From Crenobacter caeni (lineage in GTDB: Bacteria; Pseudomonadota; Gammaproteobacteria; Burkholderiales; Chromobacteriaceae), in NCBI RefSeq assembly GCF_010435965.1, contig NZ_JAAGAA010000013.1, forward strand, positions 55,791 to 119,790: 64,000 bases of DNA, written 5' to 3'. Position 1 is the stretch's first letter, and each line of letters begins with the position of its first letter. The notes under the pieces were generated by a model that searched no databases, was not told the DNA's origin, and saw only the letters and a program-made list of their open reading frames with translations. Of the stretch, positions 37,605-48,174 are shown one piece after another. Position numbers and translations under genes: made by a program.

Positions 37605-38804
37605 TCAGCCAATGAAGGGCAGCGCGAGGAACAGCTTGATCACGATCGCGTTGGCGATGTCGATGAAGAACGCGCCGACCATCGGCACTACCAAGAAGGC
37701 TAGGTGGGACGGGCCGAAATGCTGGGTCACCGCCTGCATATTGGCGATCGCCGTCGGCGTCGCGCCCAGGCCGAAGCCGCAGTGGCCGGCCGCGAGCACC
37801 ACCGCGTCGTAGTTGCGCCCCATCACGCGGAAGGTCACGAAGATCGCGTACAGCGCCATGGCCGCCGCCTGCGCGACCAGGAGCACAAAGATCGGCAGCG
37901 CGAGCGCGGCCAGGTCCCACAGTTTCAGCGACATCAGCGCCATCGCCAGAAACAGCGACAGGCTGACGTTGCCGACCAGCGACACCTCGCGCTCGAACAC
38001 CTTGTGCACGCCGAGCGCCTCCAGCCCGTTGCGCAGCACCACGCCGACAAACAGCACGCACACGAAGGTCGGCAACTCGAACGGCGTGCCGCGGATCCAG
38101 CCGGAGAGCGCGGTTCCGCACAGCAGGCTGACCGCGATCAGCGCCAGCGTCTCGATGAAGCTGAACTGGGTGATCAGGCGCACATGGTCGGGCTGCTCGA
38201 AGCCCTGCGGCTCGTCGTCGGCGTTGTGCTCGGCGCCGGGCGCCTTCACCCTTGAGAGCAACAGGTGCGCGACCGGGCCGCCCAACAGGCCGCCCAGCAC
38301 CAGGCCAAAGGTCGCGGTCGCCACCGCCAGTTCGGTCGCCGAGGGCAGGCCGTACTTGTTGGCGAACACCGCGCTCCACGCGGCGCCGGTGCCGTGGCCG
38401 CCGGAGAGCGTGATCGAGCCGGCGAGCAGCCCCATCAGCGGGTCAAGGCCGAGCAGCGTCGCCAGCGACACGCCGAGGATGTTCTGCACGACCAGCAGGC
38501 CGACCACCACGAACAGGAAGCGCGCCAGCGCCTTGCCGCCGCTGCGCAGGCGGGCAAGGTCGGCCAACAGCCCGATCGACGCGAAGAATGCCAGCATCAG
38601 CGGGGTCTGCAAGGCGGTGTCGAAATGCACCTCGGTACCGGTTGCCGAGCGCAGCGCGAGCAGGCCCAGCGCGACCAACAGGCCACCTGCGACCGGCTCT
38701 GGGATGTTGAAATTGCGCAACACAGACACCCGCGCGACGATCATGCGCCCGGCCAACAGCACCAGCGACGCGGCGACCAGCGTGCCGTAGAAATCCAGAT
38801 CCAT
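37605..38804 (-). CDS. gltS: Sodium/glutamate symporter
   Basis: 399 residues (E. coli 401) with about ten hydrophobic helices. It imports glutamate with Na+. Family motifs are SITLSGGHGTGAAWSAVFANKYGL in the first half and the pseudo-repeat VLAAGHCGFGLGATPTAIANMQAV in the second, which form the two reentrant loops of the fold. A perfect AGGAGG lies 8 bases before the ATG. Monocistronic. Confidence 0.95.
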   Translation of the reverse strand: MDLDFYGTLVAASLVLLAGRMIVARVSVLRNFNIPEPVAGGLLVALGLLALRSATGTEVHFDTALQTPLMLAFFASIGLLADLARLRSGGKALARFLFVVVGLLVVQNILGVSLATLLGLDPLMGLLAGSITLSGGHGTGAAWSAVFANKYGLPSATELAVATATFGLVLGGLLGGPVAHLLLSRVKAPGAEHNADDEPQGFEQPDHVRLITQFSFIETLALIAVSLLCGTALSGWIRGTPFELPTFVCVLFVGVVLRNGLEALGVHKVFEREVSLVGNVSLSLFLAMALMSLKLWDLAALALPIFVLLVAQAAAMALYAIFVTFRVMGRNYDAVVLAAGHCGFGLGATPTAIANMQAVTQHFGPSHLAFLVVPMVGAFFIDIANAIVIKLFLALPFIG

Positions 38805-38856
38805 TAATCATGCCTCCTGTATTTTTGTTGTAGCCGGCGCCATGCCAGACCGCTGC

Positions 38857-39807
38857 TCATGCCTTGCGGTGGGTGATACGCCAGCACTGATGGATCTTGC
38901 GGTTGCGGAAGTCCTCCGGCACCGACTGCGCGCTGATGTCGCGCACCGCGTAACGTGCCTCGAGCGACGGCTCGAGCGTGAAGCTCCTCAGGTTGTTCGA
39001 GAAATAAAGCACGCCGTCGTCCGCGAGCAGGTCCATCGCGCAGTCAACCAGCCGGGCCTGGTCGCGCTGCACGTCGAGGATCTCCAGCATCTTCTTCGAG
39101 TTGGAGAAGCTCGGCGGGTCCATCACGATCAGGTCGAAGCGTTTGTGGTCGCGCGCGGCGTCGTCGAGGTACTGGAACACGTCGGCGCGCACCAGATGGT
39201 GGCGCGCGAGGTCCACCCCGTTGAGCTCGAAATTGCGGCGCGTCCAGTCCTGGTAGGTGTTCGACAGGTCGACCGTCTCCGACGAGACCGCGCCGCCGGC
39301 CGCCGCGTACACGCTGAAGCTGCCGGTATACGCGAACAGGTTGAGGAAGCGCTTGCCGGCGGCCTCTTCGCGCACGCGCCGACGGGTGTTGCGGTGGTCG
39401 AGAAAGAGGCCGGTGTCGAGATAGTCGTCGAGGTTGACCCAGAAGCGCTGCCCCTGTTCCAGCACGACGAAGTCGCGGCCCTGCGCGTCGAGCTTCTCGT
39501 ACTGCTGGACGCCCTTCTGGCGGCGACGGGTCTTCACCGCGATGGCCTCGCTGGCAATGCCGGTCACCTCGGCGATCGCGCCGAGCGCGGCATCCAGCCA
39601 CGCCTGATAGGCGTCGTCGTCGATCTGCCAGCCGGTGTCGTATTCGTAAACCTGCGCGCGGGTGCCGTAGAGGTCGACCGCGAGCGGAAACTGCGGGATA
39701 TCGCGGTCATAAATGCGCCAGGCTTCGATCTCCTGGCGGCGTGCCCACTTGGCCAGATGCTTGTAGTTCTTGGCCAGGCGGTTCAGAAAAGGCGAGACGT
39801 CGACCAT
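38857..39807 (-). CDS. rlmK: SAM-dependent rRNA methyltransferase, RlmK type (stand-alone)
   Basis: 316 residues. It is colinear with the C-terminal RlmK half of the E. coli RlmKL fusion, which makes m7G2069 in 23S rRNA. Matching stretches are FLNRLAKNYKHLAKWARRQEIEAWRIYD, VKTRRRQKGVQQYEKL, WVNLDDYLDTGLFLDHRNTRR, FLNLFAYTGSFSVYAA (SAM motif I), DLIVMDPPSFSNSKKM (catalytic DPP) and LYFSNNLRSF. The N-terminal RlmL part (THUMP and m2G methyltransferase) is absent, so it is a split version; rlmL must be elsewhere if present. An AGGAGG site precedes the ATG. Confidence 0.85.
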   Translation of the reverse strand: MVDVSPFLNRLAKNYKHLAKWARRQEIEAWRIYDRDIPQFPLAVDLYGTRAQVYEYDTGWQIDDDAYQAWLDAALGAIAEVTGIASEAIAVKTRRRQKGVQQYEKLDAQGRDFVVLEQGQRFWVNLDDYLDTGLFLDHRNTRRRVREEAAGKRFLNLFAYTGSFSVYAAAGGAVSSETVDLSNTYQDWTRRNFELNGVDLARHHLVRADVFQYLDDAARDHKRFDLIVMDPPSFSNSKKMLEILDVQRDQARLVDCAMDLLADDGVLYFSNNLRSFTLEPSLEARYAVRDISAQSVPEDFRNRKIHQCWRITHRKA

Positions 39808-39875
39808 ATTGCCTCCTGCTGCGTGAACGTCGAACGCAACAGTATAACAAACCGGTCAAGCCCCCCCTTGCCTGG

Positions 39876-40373
39876 CTACTCCTCGGTGCCGTACAGCGCG
39901 ACCAGCTTGCGGTAGACCGGTTCTGCGACGTACTGGCGGATCACCTTTTCCCAGCCGTCCGGGCCGACCAGGCCCTTGACCATGGTCGACGACACTTCGG
40001 CGTACTCGCGCGGCGGCAACAGGAACACGGTGGTGATCTCGGGGTGCAGGTCCGAGTTGATATAGCGCATGGTGCGCTCGTACTCGTAGTCGCTGGCGGT
40101 GCGGATGCCGCGCACGATGTAGTTGGCGTCGATGCTCTGCGCGTAGTTGACCAGGAACTGGTTCTCGAACACCTCGATCTTCAGCTTGTCGAGGCCGCGG
40201 GTGACCGCGCGCAGCATCTCGGCACGCTCCTCGACGCTGAAGGTGCAACGCTTCTCGGGGTTGACGCCGATGGCGACCACCAGCTCGTCGAAGAGCTCGA
40301 CCGCCTCGCGGATCATCCACAGGTGGCCATTGGTCACCGGGTCGAAGCTGCCGGCGTATACGGCACGTTTCAA
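39876..40373 (-). CDS. coaD: Phosphopantetheine adenylyltransferase
   Basis: 165 residues (E. coli 159) from a TTG start at 40371-40373, chosen because AAGGGGGA lies just upstream and the conserved N-terminus [20 protein letters not shown] begins there; the longer in-frame extension is not conserved. The enzyme makes dephospho-CoA from 4'-phosphopantetheine and ATP. It has the nucleotidyltransferase T/HxGH-type TNGH motif, [12 protein letters not shown] and the C-terminal ISSTxVK-like VSSTMVKGL. Confidence 0.96.
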   Translation of the reverse strand: MKRAVYAGSFDPVTNGHLWMIREAVELFDELVVAIGVNPEKRCTFSVEERAEMLRAVTRGLDKLKIEVFENQFLVNYAQSIDANYIVRGIRTASDYEYERTMRYINSDLHPEITTVFLLPPREYAEVSSTMVKGLVGPDGWEKVIRQYVAEPVYRKLVALYGTEE

Positions 40374-40460
40374 GGCGTCCCCCTTTATGCTTATTAAATG
40401 ACAATCGGCACACTGTAACGCCGACGCTGGGCAGGGGCAAGCCGTCTCTGCTGCAATGCA

Positions 40461-40484
40461 AAAGCCCCGTGCACGGCACGGGGC
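40461..40484 (-). terminator. Terminator of the dpp operon
   Basis: In the minus direction GCCCCGTGC and GCACGGGGC pair (9 bp, 3-base loop) and are followed by TTTT. It lies 24 bases past the dppF stop. Confidence 0.8.
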
Positions 40485-40507
40485 CCGGGCGTCACCCAAG
40501 ACGACGC

Positions 40508-42453
<1,946 letters not shown>

Positions 42454-42463
42454 TTTGCTCTCC

Positions 42464-43384
42464 TTAGGCTGCACGCTTGAGTTTGGGGTCGAGCGCGTCG
42501 CGCAGCCCGTCGCCCATCAGGTTGATCGCCAGCACCGAAAACAGGATGGTCAGGCCGGGCATGGTCACCACCCACCACGCGCGCTCGATGTAGTCGCGCG
42601 CGGAGGCGAGCATGGTGCCCCACTCCGGCGTCGGCGGCTGCACGCCAAGGCCGAGGAAGCCCAGCGCGGCGGCCTCGAGGATGGCCGAGGAGAAGCTCAT
42701 CGTCGCGTGCACGATCAAAGGCGCCATGCAGTTGGGCAAGACGGTCACGAACATCAGGCGCAGCTTGCCGGCGCCGGCGACGCGGCTGGCCGTCACGTAG
42801 TCACGGTTGAGCTCGGTCAGCGCGGAGGCGCGGGTCAGGCGCACGTAGCCCGGCAGCGCGACCACCGCGATCGCGATCATGGTGTTGATAAGGCCCGGCC
42901 CGAGGATGGCGACGATGGCGACCGCGAGCAAAAGCGCCGGCAGCGCCATCATCACGTCCATCAGCCGCATGATCGCGGGACCGGCCACGCGCGGGAAGAA
43001 CGCGGCGACCAGGCCCAGCGCGATGCCCGGGATCAGCGACATCAGCACAGACGAGACGCCGATGAAGAGCGACAGCCGCGCGCCGTGGATCAGGCGCGAC
43101 AGGATGTCTCGGCCGAGCTCGTCGGTGCCCAGGAGGTAGGCGCTCGAGCCGCCCTCCAGCCAGGCCGGCGGCGTCAGCAGGTGGTCGCGGAACTGCTCGA
43201 TCGGGCTGTACGGCGCGACCCACGGCGCGAAGATCGCCGCGAAGAACACCACCAGCATGAACAGCATGCCGGCGACCGCGCCCTTGTTGAAGGAAAAGCC
43301 CTGCCAGAATTCCTTGAGCGGGCTGGGGTAGCTGACCGCCACGTCGTCGGCCGTGGCCTGAAGGGCGCTGTTGGCTTGCGTCAT
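42464..43384 (-). CDS. dppC: Dipeptide ABC transporter permease DppC
   Basis: 306 residues with an N-terminal OppC_N segment and about six membrane helices. [26 protein letters not shown] is the typical post-helix-1 segment and the EAA loop reads [26 protein letters not shown]. It forms the membrane channel with DppB. It lies 10 bases downstream of dppB. Confidence 0.96.
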   Translation of the reverse strand: MTQANSALQATADDVAVSYPSPLKEFWQGFSFNKGAVAGMLFMLVVFFAAIFAPWVAPYSPIEQFRDHLLTPPAWLEGGSSAYLLGTDELGRDILSRLIHGARLSLFIGVSSVLMSLIPGIALGLVAAFFPRVAGPAIMRLMDVMMALPALLLAVAIVAILGPGLINTMIAIAVVALPGYVRLTRASALTELNRDYVTASRVAGAGKLRLMFVTVLPNCMAPLIVHATMSFSSAILEAAALGFLGLGVQPPTPEWGTMLASARDYIERAWWVVTMPGLTILFSVLAINLMGDGLRDALDPKLKRAA

Positions 43385-43394
43385 GGTTGCTTCC

Positions 43395-44423
43395 TTATTT
43401 GGCGTGACGGATGCGCGGGTTGGCGATGCCGTACAGGATGTCGACGATGAAGTTGGTCAGGATCACCAGGGTGGCGACGATCAGGATGCCGTTCTGCACC
43501 ACCGGATAGTCGCGCCGGCCGATCGCGTCGATCAGCCACTTGCCGATCCCCGGCCACGAGAAGATGGTTTCGGTCAGCACCGCGCCACCCATCAGCACGC
43601 CGACTTGCAGGCCCATCACGGTCAGCACCGGGATCAGCGCGTTGCGCAGGGTATGCACGAAGATCACGCGCGCGGGCGACAGGCCCTTGGCGCGCGCGGT
43701 ACGCACGTAGTCTTCCTGCATCACTTCCAGCATCGACGAGCGGGTCATCCGCGCGATCACCGCCAGCGGGATGGTGCCCAGCACGATGGACGGCAGGATC
43801 AGGTGCATCAGCGCGTCCTTGAACGCGCCGGCGTTGTACTCGGGGTCAGCGGCTTCGGCACGCCACGCGTCGATCAGCATGAAGCCGGTGTCCGGCGGAA
43901 TGTCGAACATCAAATCGAGCCGGCCCGACACCGGCGTCCAGCCGAGCGACACCGAGAAGAACATGATCAGCACCAGGCCCCACCAGAAGATCGGCATCGA
44001 GAAGCCGGTCAGCGAGATGCCCATCACACCGTGGTCGAACAGCGAGCCGCGCTTGATCGCGGCGAGCACGCCGGCCAGCAGGCCGACTACGCTGGCGAAC
44101 AGCATCGCGCACAGCGCAAGCTCAAGCGTCGCCGGGAACAGCGTGGTGAATTCGGCCCACACGTTCTCGCGGGTCACCAGCGACTGGCCAAGATCCCCCC
44201 GGGCCAGGTTGGAGAGGTAATCGAAATATTGCGCGTAAAGCGGCTTGTCCAGCCCCAGCCGGTGCAGCGCTTCGGCGTGCATCTGCGGGTCGAGCGAGCG
44301 CTCGCCCATCATCACCTCGACCGGGTCGCCCGGGATCATCCGGATCAGGCCGAAGGTCAACAGCGTAATGCCGAAAAACGTCGGTATCAGCAAGCCGAGC
44401 CGACGAAGGATAAAAGTGAACAT
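43395..44423 (-). CDS. dppB: Dipeptide ABC transporter permease DppB
   Basis: 342 residues from the second of two adjacent ATGs (44421-44423), which has the better spacing from GGAG. The N-terminus FTFILRRLGLLIPTFFGITLLTFGLIRMIPGDPV is the classic start of the BPD inner-membrane component, and TARAKGLSPARVIFVHTLRNALIPV is the EAA coupling loop. It is strongly similar along its length to E. coli DppB as I recall it. First gene after dppA copy 1 in the operon. Confidence 0.96.
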   Translation of the reverse strand: MFTFILRRLGLLIPTFFGITLLTFGLIRMIPGDPVEVMMGERSLDPQMHAEALHRLGLDKPLYAQYFDYLSNLARGDLGQSLVTRENVWAEFTTLFPATLELALCAMLFASVVGLLAGVLAAIKRGSLFDHGVMGISLTGFSMPIFWWGLVLIMFFSVSLGWTPVSGRLDLMFDIPPDTGFMLIDAWRAEAADPEYNAGAFKDALMHLILPSIVLGTIPLAVIARMTRSSMLEVMQEDYVRTARAKGLSPARVIFVHTLRNALIPVLTVMGLQVGVLMGGAVLTETIFSWPGIGKWLIDAIGRRDYPVVQNGILIVATLVILTNFIVDILYGIANPRIRHAK

Positions 44424-44491
44424 CATTTCTCTCCCGGCACCGGGTGCCGATTCCATTCCCCTTGAAGCCCCGGGCGCAATCCCCGGGCCTT

Positions 44492-44512
44492 GGGCCGGGG
44501 TAACCCCGGCCC
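44492..44512. promoter_or_regulatory. Stable hairpin between dppA and dppB
   Basis: GGGCCGGGG pairs perfectly with CCCCGGCCC around TAA. It has no U-run, so it more likely stabilises the dppA mRNA end or attenuates entry into dppBCDF than fully terminates. Such hairpins often set binding-protein excess over permease. Confidence 0.55.
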
Positions 44513-44587
44513 GCCAAACGCGGGCGGCAGGCTCTTGACTGGCTGCTCGCCCGCGCCGCTGCCGCCGGTTGCCCGGCGGTCAAACAC

Positions 44588-46180
44588 TTACTTCACCGAC
44601 ACGCCGTAGAAGGAGTGCAGGCCGAACGGGCTGACCTTGAAGCCCTGCACGTTCTTGCGCACCGGCTGGTTGACGGTCGAGTGCGCGATCGGCGTGATCG
44701 GCACCTGGCCCTTCAACACTTCCTGCGACTTCGAGTAGAGCTTGCTGCGCTCGGCGACGTTGGTCGTCACCTTGGCCTTCTGCACCAGGTCGTCGAACGG
44801 CTTGTAGCACCACTTCGAGTAGTTGCTGCCCTTGACCGAGTCGCAGCCGTACAGGTTGTTCATCCAGTTGTCCGGGTCGCCGTTGTCGCCGGTCCAGCCG
44901 ATCAGGATCGCGTCGTGCTCGCCCTTCATCGCGCGCTTCATGTACTCGCCCCACTCGTAGCTGACGATCTTGGCCTTGACGCCGACCTTGGCGAAGTCGG
45001 CCTGCATCATCTCGGCCATCAGGCGCGCGTTCGGGTTGTACGGACGCTGCACCGGCATCGCCCACAGCGTCATCTCGAAGCCCTTCGGGTAACCCGCCTT
45101 GGCCAGCAGTTCCTTGGCCTTGGCCGGGTTGTACGCGGTCGCCTTGATCGCCTTGTTGTACGACCACTGGGTCGGCGGCAGCGCGTTGTCGGCCTTCTGG
45201 CCGGCGTCCTGGTAGACCGCCTTCAGGATCGCGTCCTTGTTGACCGCCATGTCGAGCGCCTGGCGCACCTCGAGCTTCTTCAGCGTCGGCTTCTCGACGT
45301 TGTACGCGAGGTAGCCGAGGTTGAAGCCCGGCTTGCTCAGCACGGTGACGTTGGGGTCGGCCTTCAGCGACGGCACGTCGGCCGGACGCGGGTAGACGGT
45401 GACGTGGCACTCGCCCTTCTTCAGCTTCTGCGCGCGCACCGACGCGTCGGTGGTGATCGCAAACACCAGGTTGTCCAGCTTGACGTCGGCCGGCTTCCAG
45501 TACTGCTTGTTGCCGCTGAAACGGATCTGCGCATCTTTCTGGTAGCGGCGGAACACGAAGGGGCCGGTGCCGATCGGCTTCTGGTTGATCTCGGAGGCCT
45601 TGCCGGCCTTCAAGAGCTTGTCCGCGTACTCGGCCGACTGCACCGACGCGAAGCTCATCGCCAGGTTCTGGATAAAGGCGGCGTCGACGTTCTTGAGCGT
45701 GAAGCGCACGGTCTGCGGATCGAGCTTCTCGACCTTGGCGATATTGCCGTCCAGGCCCATGTCGGTGAAGTACGGGAACTCGGTCGGGTACGCCTTGCGG
45801 AACGGGTGGTTCTTGTCGAGCATGCGCGAGAAGGTGAACACCACGTCGTCGGCGTTGAAGTCGCGCGTCGGCTTGAAGTAGTCGGTGCTGTGGAACTTCA
45901 CGCCCTTCCTGAGCTTGAAGGTGTACACCTTGCCGTCCGGCGAGATGGTCCACGACTCGGCCAGTGCCGGAATCACCTTGGTGCCGCCGCGCTCGAACTC
46001 GACCAGACGGTTGAACACGGTCTCGGCGGACGCGTCGAAGTCGGCACCGGACAGGTACTGCGCGGGGTCAAAACCGCCGGGACTGCTCTCGGAACAGTAG
46101 ATCAGCGTTCCGGCTGCCTGGCTTGCTGCCGCGCTGGCCATCAGGCCCGCCGCGATCAGCCATTGCTTGCTTCTTTTCAT
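44588..46180 (-). CDS. dppA: Dipeptide-binding periplasmic protein DppA (copy 1)
   Basis: 530 residues from the ATG at 46178-46180 with GGAG upstream; an in-frame extension to 46240 is rejected because the signal peptide (MKRSKQWLIAAGLMASAAASQA) starts here. The mature protein begins AGTLIYCSESSPGGFDPAQYLSG and follows E. coli DppA closely (LWAMPVQRPYNPNARLMAEMMQADFAKVGV, SYEWGEYMKRAMKGEHDA, IGWTGDNGDPDN). It captures dipeptides for DppBCDF directly downstream. The tail ends HSFYGVSVK. Confidence 0.95.
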   Translation of the reverse strand: MKRSKQWLIAAGLMASAAASQAAGTLIYCSESSPGGFDPAQYLSGADFDASAETVFNRLVEFERGGTKVIPALAESWTISPDGKVYTFKLRKGVKFHSTDYFKPTRDFNADDVVFTFSRMLDKNHPFRKAYPTEFPYFTDMGLDGNIAKVEKLDPQTVRFTLKNVDAAFIQNLAMSFASVQSAEYADKLLKAGKASEINQKPIGTGPFVFRRYQKDAQIRFSGNKQYWKPADVKLDNLVFAITTDASVRAQKLKKGECHVTVYPRPADVPSLKADPNVTVLSKPGFNLGYLAYNVEKPTLKKLEVRQALDMAVNKDAILKAVYQDAGQKADNALPPTQWSYNKAIKATAYNPAKAKELLAKAGYPKGFEMTLWAMPVQRPYNPNARLMAEMMQADFAKVGVKAKIVSYEWGEYMKRAMKGEHDAILIGWTGDNGDPDNWMNNLYGCDSVKGSNYSKWCYKPFDDLVQKAKVTTNVAERSKLYSKSQEVLKGQVPITPIAHSTVNQPVRKNVQGFKVSPFGLHSFYGVSVK

Positions 46181-46247
46181 TTTCTGGCTCCACTTCTCTT
46201 TGGCTTGGATGGGGTGCGTCCGGTCAGGAACCGCCCGCACTCAAAAG

Positions 46248-46276
46248 ACATTATTTAATTACATAACAATTGACAA
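46248..46276 (-). promoter_or_regulatory. Promoter of dppA copy 1
   Basis: Minus-strand TTGTCA (46271-46276) and TAATGT (46248-46253) are 17 bases apart within a strongly AT-rich stretch (46241-46375) that contrasts with the GC-rich genome. The predicted leader is about 60 bases. The rest of the 276-base gap holds only the terminator of the upstream copy. Confidence 0.5.
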
Positions 46277-46410
46277 GCGCGGATTCTATAATTAATGAAT
46301 TAATATTCCAAAAGGAAATGTATTATTGCAATAAAATGACAAGCAATAAAAGCAGAAAATAATATTCAAGCAAATCAGCCGCATGCCACCCAGGAGGCAC
46401 GGGCAACAGA

Positions 46411-46437
46411 AAGCCCTCCGCGTACGGAGGGCTTTTT
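46411..46437. terminator. Terminator after dppA copy 2
   Basis: AAGCCCTCCG pairs with CGGAGGGCTT (10 bp, loop CGTA), 20 bases past the stop of copy 2. The T-run is stronger on the plus strand (T6) than in the gene's own direction (TTTCTGTT), so read-through into copy 1 is possible. Confidence 0.65.
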
Positions 46438-46456
46438 TGCACATTGTCAGACAGAA

Positions 46457-48049
46457 TTAACGGACGCTGACGTTCTGGAAGGTGTAGTCGCCGAACGGGC
46501 TGATCTTGAAGCCGTTCACTTCCTTGCGCATCGGCTGGTTGACCGTCGAGTGGGCGATGGTCGACCACGGCAGGTCACGCTTGAACACTTCCTGCGCCTT
46601 CGCGTACAACTTGGTGCGCTCGGCGACGTTGTTCGACTTGCGAGCGGCGAGCACCAGCTGGTCGAATTCCTTGCTGCAGTAGCGCGCGTAGTTGGAGCCG
46701 CCGACCGCCTCGCAGGTCAGGAGCACGCCGAGGAAGTTGTCCGGCGACGCGTAGTCGCCGGTCCAGCCGATCAGGCCGGTGTCGTGCTCGCCGTTCTTCA
46801 TCCGCTTGAGGTACTCGCCCCACTCGTAGCTGGTGATCTTGGCCTTGACGCCGATCTTGGCCCAGTCTGCCTGGATCATCTCGGCCATCAGCTTGGCGTT
46901 CGGGTTATACGGGCGCTGCACCGGCATCGCCCACAGCGTGATCTCGAAGCCGTTCGGGTAGCCGGCCTTGGCGAGCAGCGCCTTGGCCTTGGCCGGGTCG
47001 AACGCGGCGTTCTTCAGCGACTTGTTGTACGACCACAGCGTCGGCGGGATCGGGTTGGCCGCCTCGACGCCCTGCCCCTGGTACACCGCGTCGATGATCG
47101 CCTTGCGGTTGATCGCCATGTCCAGCGCCTGGCGCACTTCCTTCTTCTTCAACAGCGGCTTTTCGGTGTTGTACGACAGGTAGCCGATATTGAAGCCCTG
47201 CGACGAGATCATCTTCATCTTGGGGTCGGTCTTCATCGCGGCGAGGTCGGTCGGCTTCGGGTACGACATGATCTGGCATTCGCCGGCCTTCATCTTCTGG
47301 AAGCGCACCGACGGGTCGGTGGTGATCGCGAACACCAGGTTGTCGACCTTGACCGCACCCTTCTTCCAGTAGTCCTTGTTCGCCGCGAAGCGGATCTGCG
47401 CGTCCTTCTGGTAGCGCTTGAACACGAAGGGGCCGGTGCCGACCGGCTTCTGGTTGATGTCGGCGGCCTTGCCGGCGGCCATCAGCTGGCCGACGTACTC
47501 GGCGGAGAGCACCGACGCGAACGGCATCGCGATCTTGGCCAAGAGGTCGGCGTCCGGCTCCTTGAGCACGAAGCGCACGGTATTCGCATCGACCTTCTCT
47601 ACGGCGACGATATTGGCGTCGAGACCGGTGTCGGACGCGTACGGGAACTCGACCGGGTACGCCTTGCGGAAGGCGTTGTTCTTGTTGACCATGCGGTCGA
47701 AGGTCAGCACCACGTCGTCGGCGTTCAATTCACGCGTCGGCTTGAAGAAGTCGGTGGTGTGGAACTTCACGCCCTTACGGAGCTTGAAGGTGTAGGTCTT
47801 GCCGTCCGGCGACACGGTCCAGCTCTCGGCGAGGCCCGGCTGCAGCTTGGTCGAGCCCTGCTCGAACTCGACCAGACGGTTGTAGACGGCGTGGCCGGAG
47901 GCGTCGAAGCTGTTGCCGCCGGTGTACTGCGCGTTGTCAAAGCCTTCCGGGCTCGCCTCCGAACAGTAGATCAGCGTGCCGGCGGCGGACGCCAGATTGG
48001 CCGCTGCCAGCAGGCTGGCGGCGACGAGAATGCGTTTGTTTGTCTTCAT
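46457..48049 (-). CDS. dppA: Dipeptide-binding periplasmic protein DppA (copy 2)
   Basis: 530 residues, exactly the length of copy 1 and clearly a tandem paralogue. It has a signal peptide (MKTNKRILVAASLLAAANLASA) and a mature start AGTLIYCSEASPEGFDNAQYTGG. Shared blocks include KPVGTGPFVFKRYQKDAQIRFAANKDYWKKG and LWAMPVQRPYNPNAKLMAEMIQADWAKIGV. Sequence differences are spread across the ligand-binding lobes, so the copies may bind different peptides but use the same DppBCDF. It has its own promoter and a terminator-like hairpin. Confidence 0.94.
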   Translation of the reverse strand: MKTNKRILVAASLLAAANLASAAGTLIYCSEASPEGFDNAQYTGGNSFDASGHAVYNRLVEFEQGSTKLQPGLAESWTVSPDGKTYTFKLRKGVKFHTTDFFKPTRELNADDVVLTFDRMVNKNNAFRKAYPVEFPYASDTGLDANIVAVEKVDANTVRFVLKEPDADLLAKIAMPFASVLSAEYVGQLMAAGKAADINQKPVGTGPFVFKRYQKDAQIRFAANKDYWKKGAVKVDNLVFAITTDPSVRFQKMKAGECQIMSYPKPTDLAAMKTDPKMKMISSQGFNIGYLSYNTEKPLLKKKEVRQALDMAINRKAIIDAVYQGQGVEAANPIPPTLWSYNKSLKNAAFDPAKAKALLAKAGYPNGFEITLWAMPVQRPYNPNAKLMAEMIQADWAKIGVKAKITSYEWGEYLKRMKNGEHDTGLIGWTGDYASPDNFLGVLLTCEAVGGSNYARYCSKEFDQLVLAARKSNNVAERTKLYAKAQEVFKRDLPWSTIAHSTVNQPMRKEVNGFKISPFGDYTFQNVSVR

Positions 48050-48102
48050 GTAGTTTCTCCCTCAGGTCGAGACGCGGCAGCCACGGCCGCCGCATGAAAC
48101 TG

Positions 48103-48131
48103 ACACTAAGCAAACACAATACCAAATGCAA
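48103..48131 (-). promoter_or_regulatory. Promoter of dppA copy 2
   Basis: Minus-strand TTGCAT (48126-48131) and TAGTGT (48103-48108) are 17 bases apart. A spaced inverted repeat GCAAGAT / ATCTTGC (48128-48134 and 48157-48163) overlaps the -35 and could be an operator. Confidence 0.45.
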
Positions 48132-48174
48132 GATCCATGTCATAAAAAGGCAAAGAATCTTGCAAATTAGGCAT

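Noticed and set aside
46261..46292. Plus-strand TTGACA (46270-46275) with TATAAT (46287-46292)
   Set aside because: The hexamers match consensus but are only 11 bases apart, and no plus-strand gene follows; treated as chance in an AT-rich promoter region.
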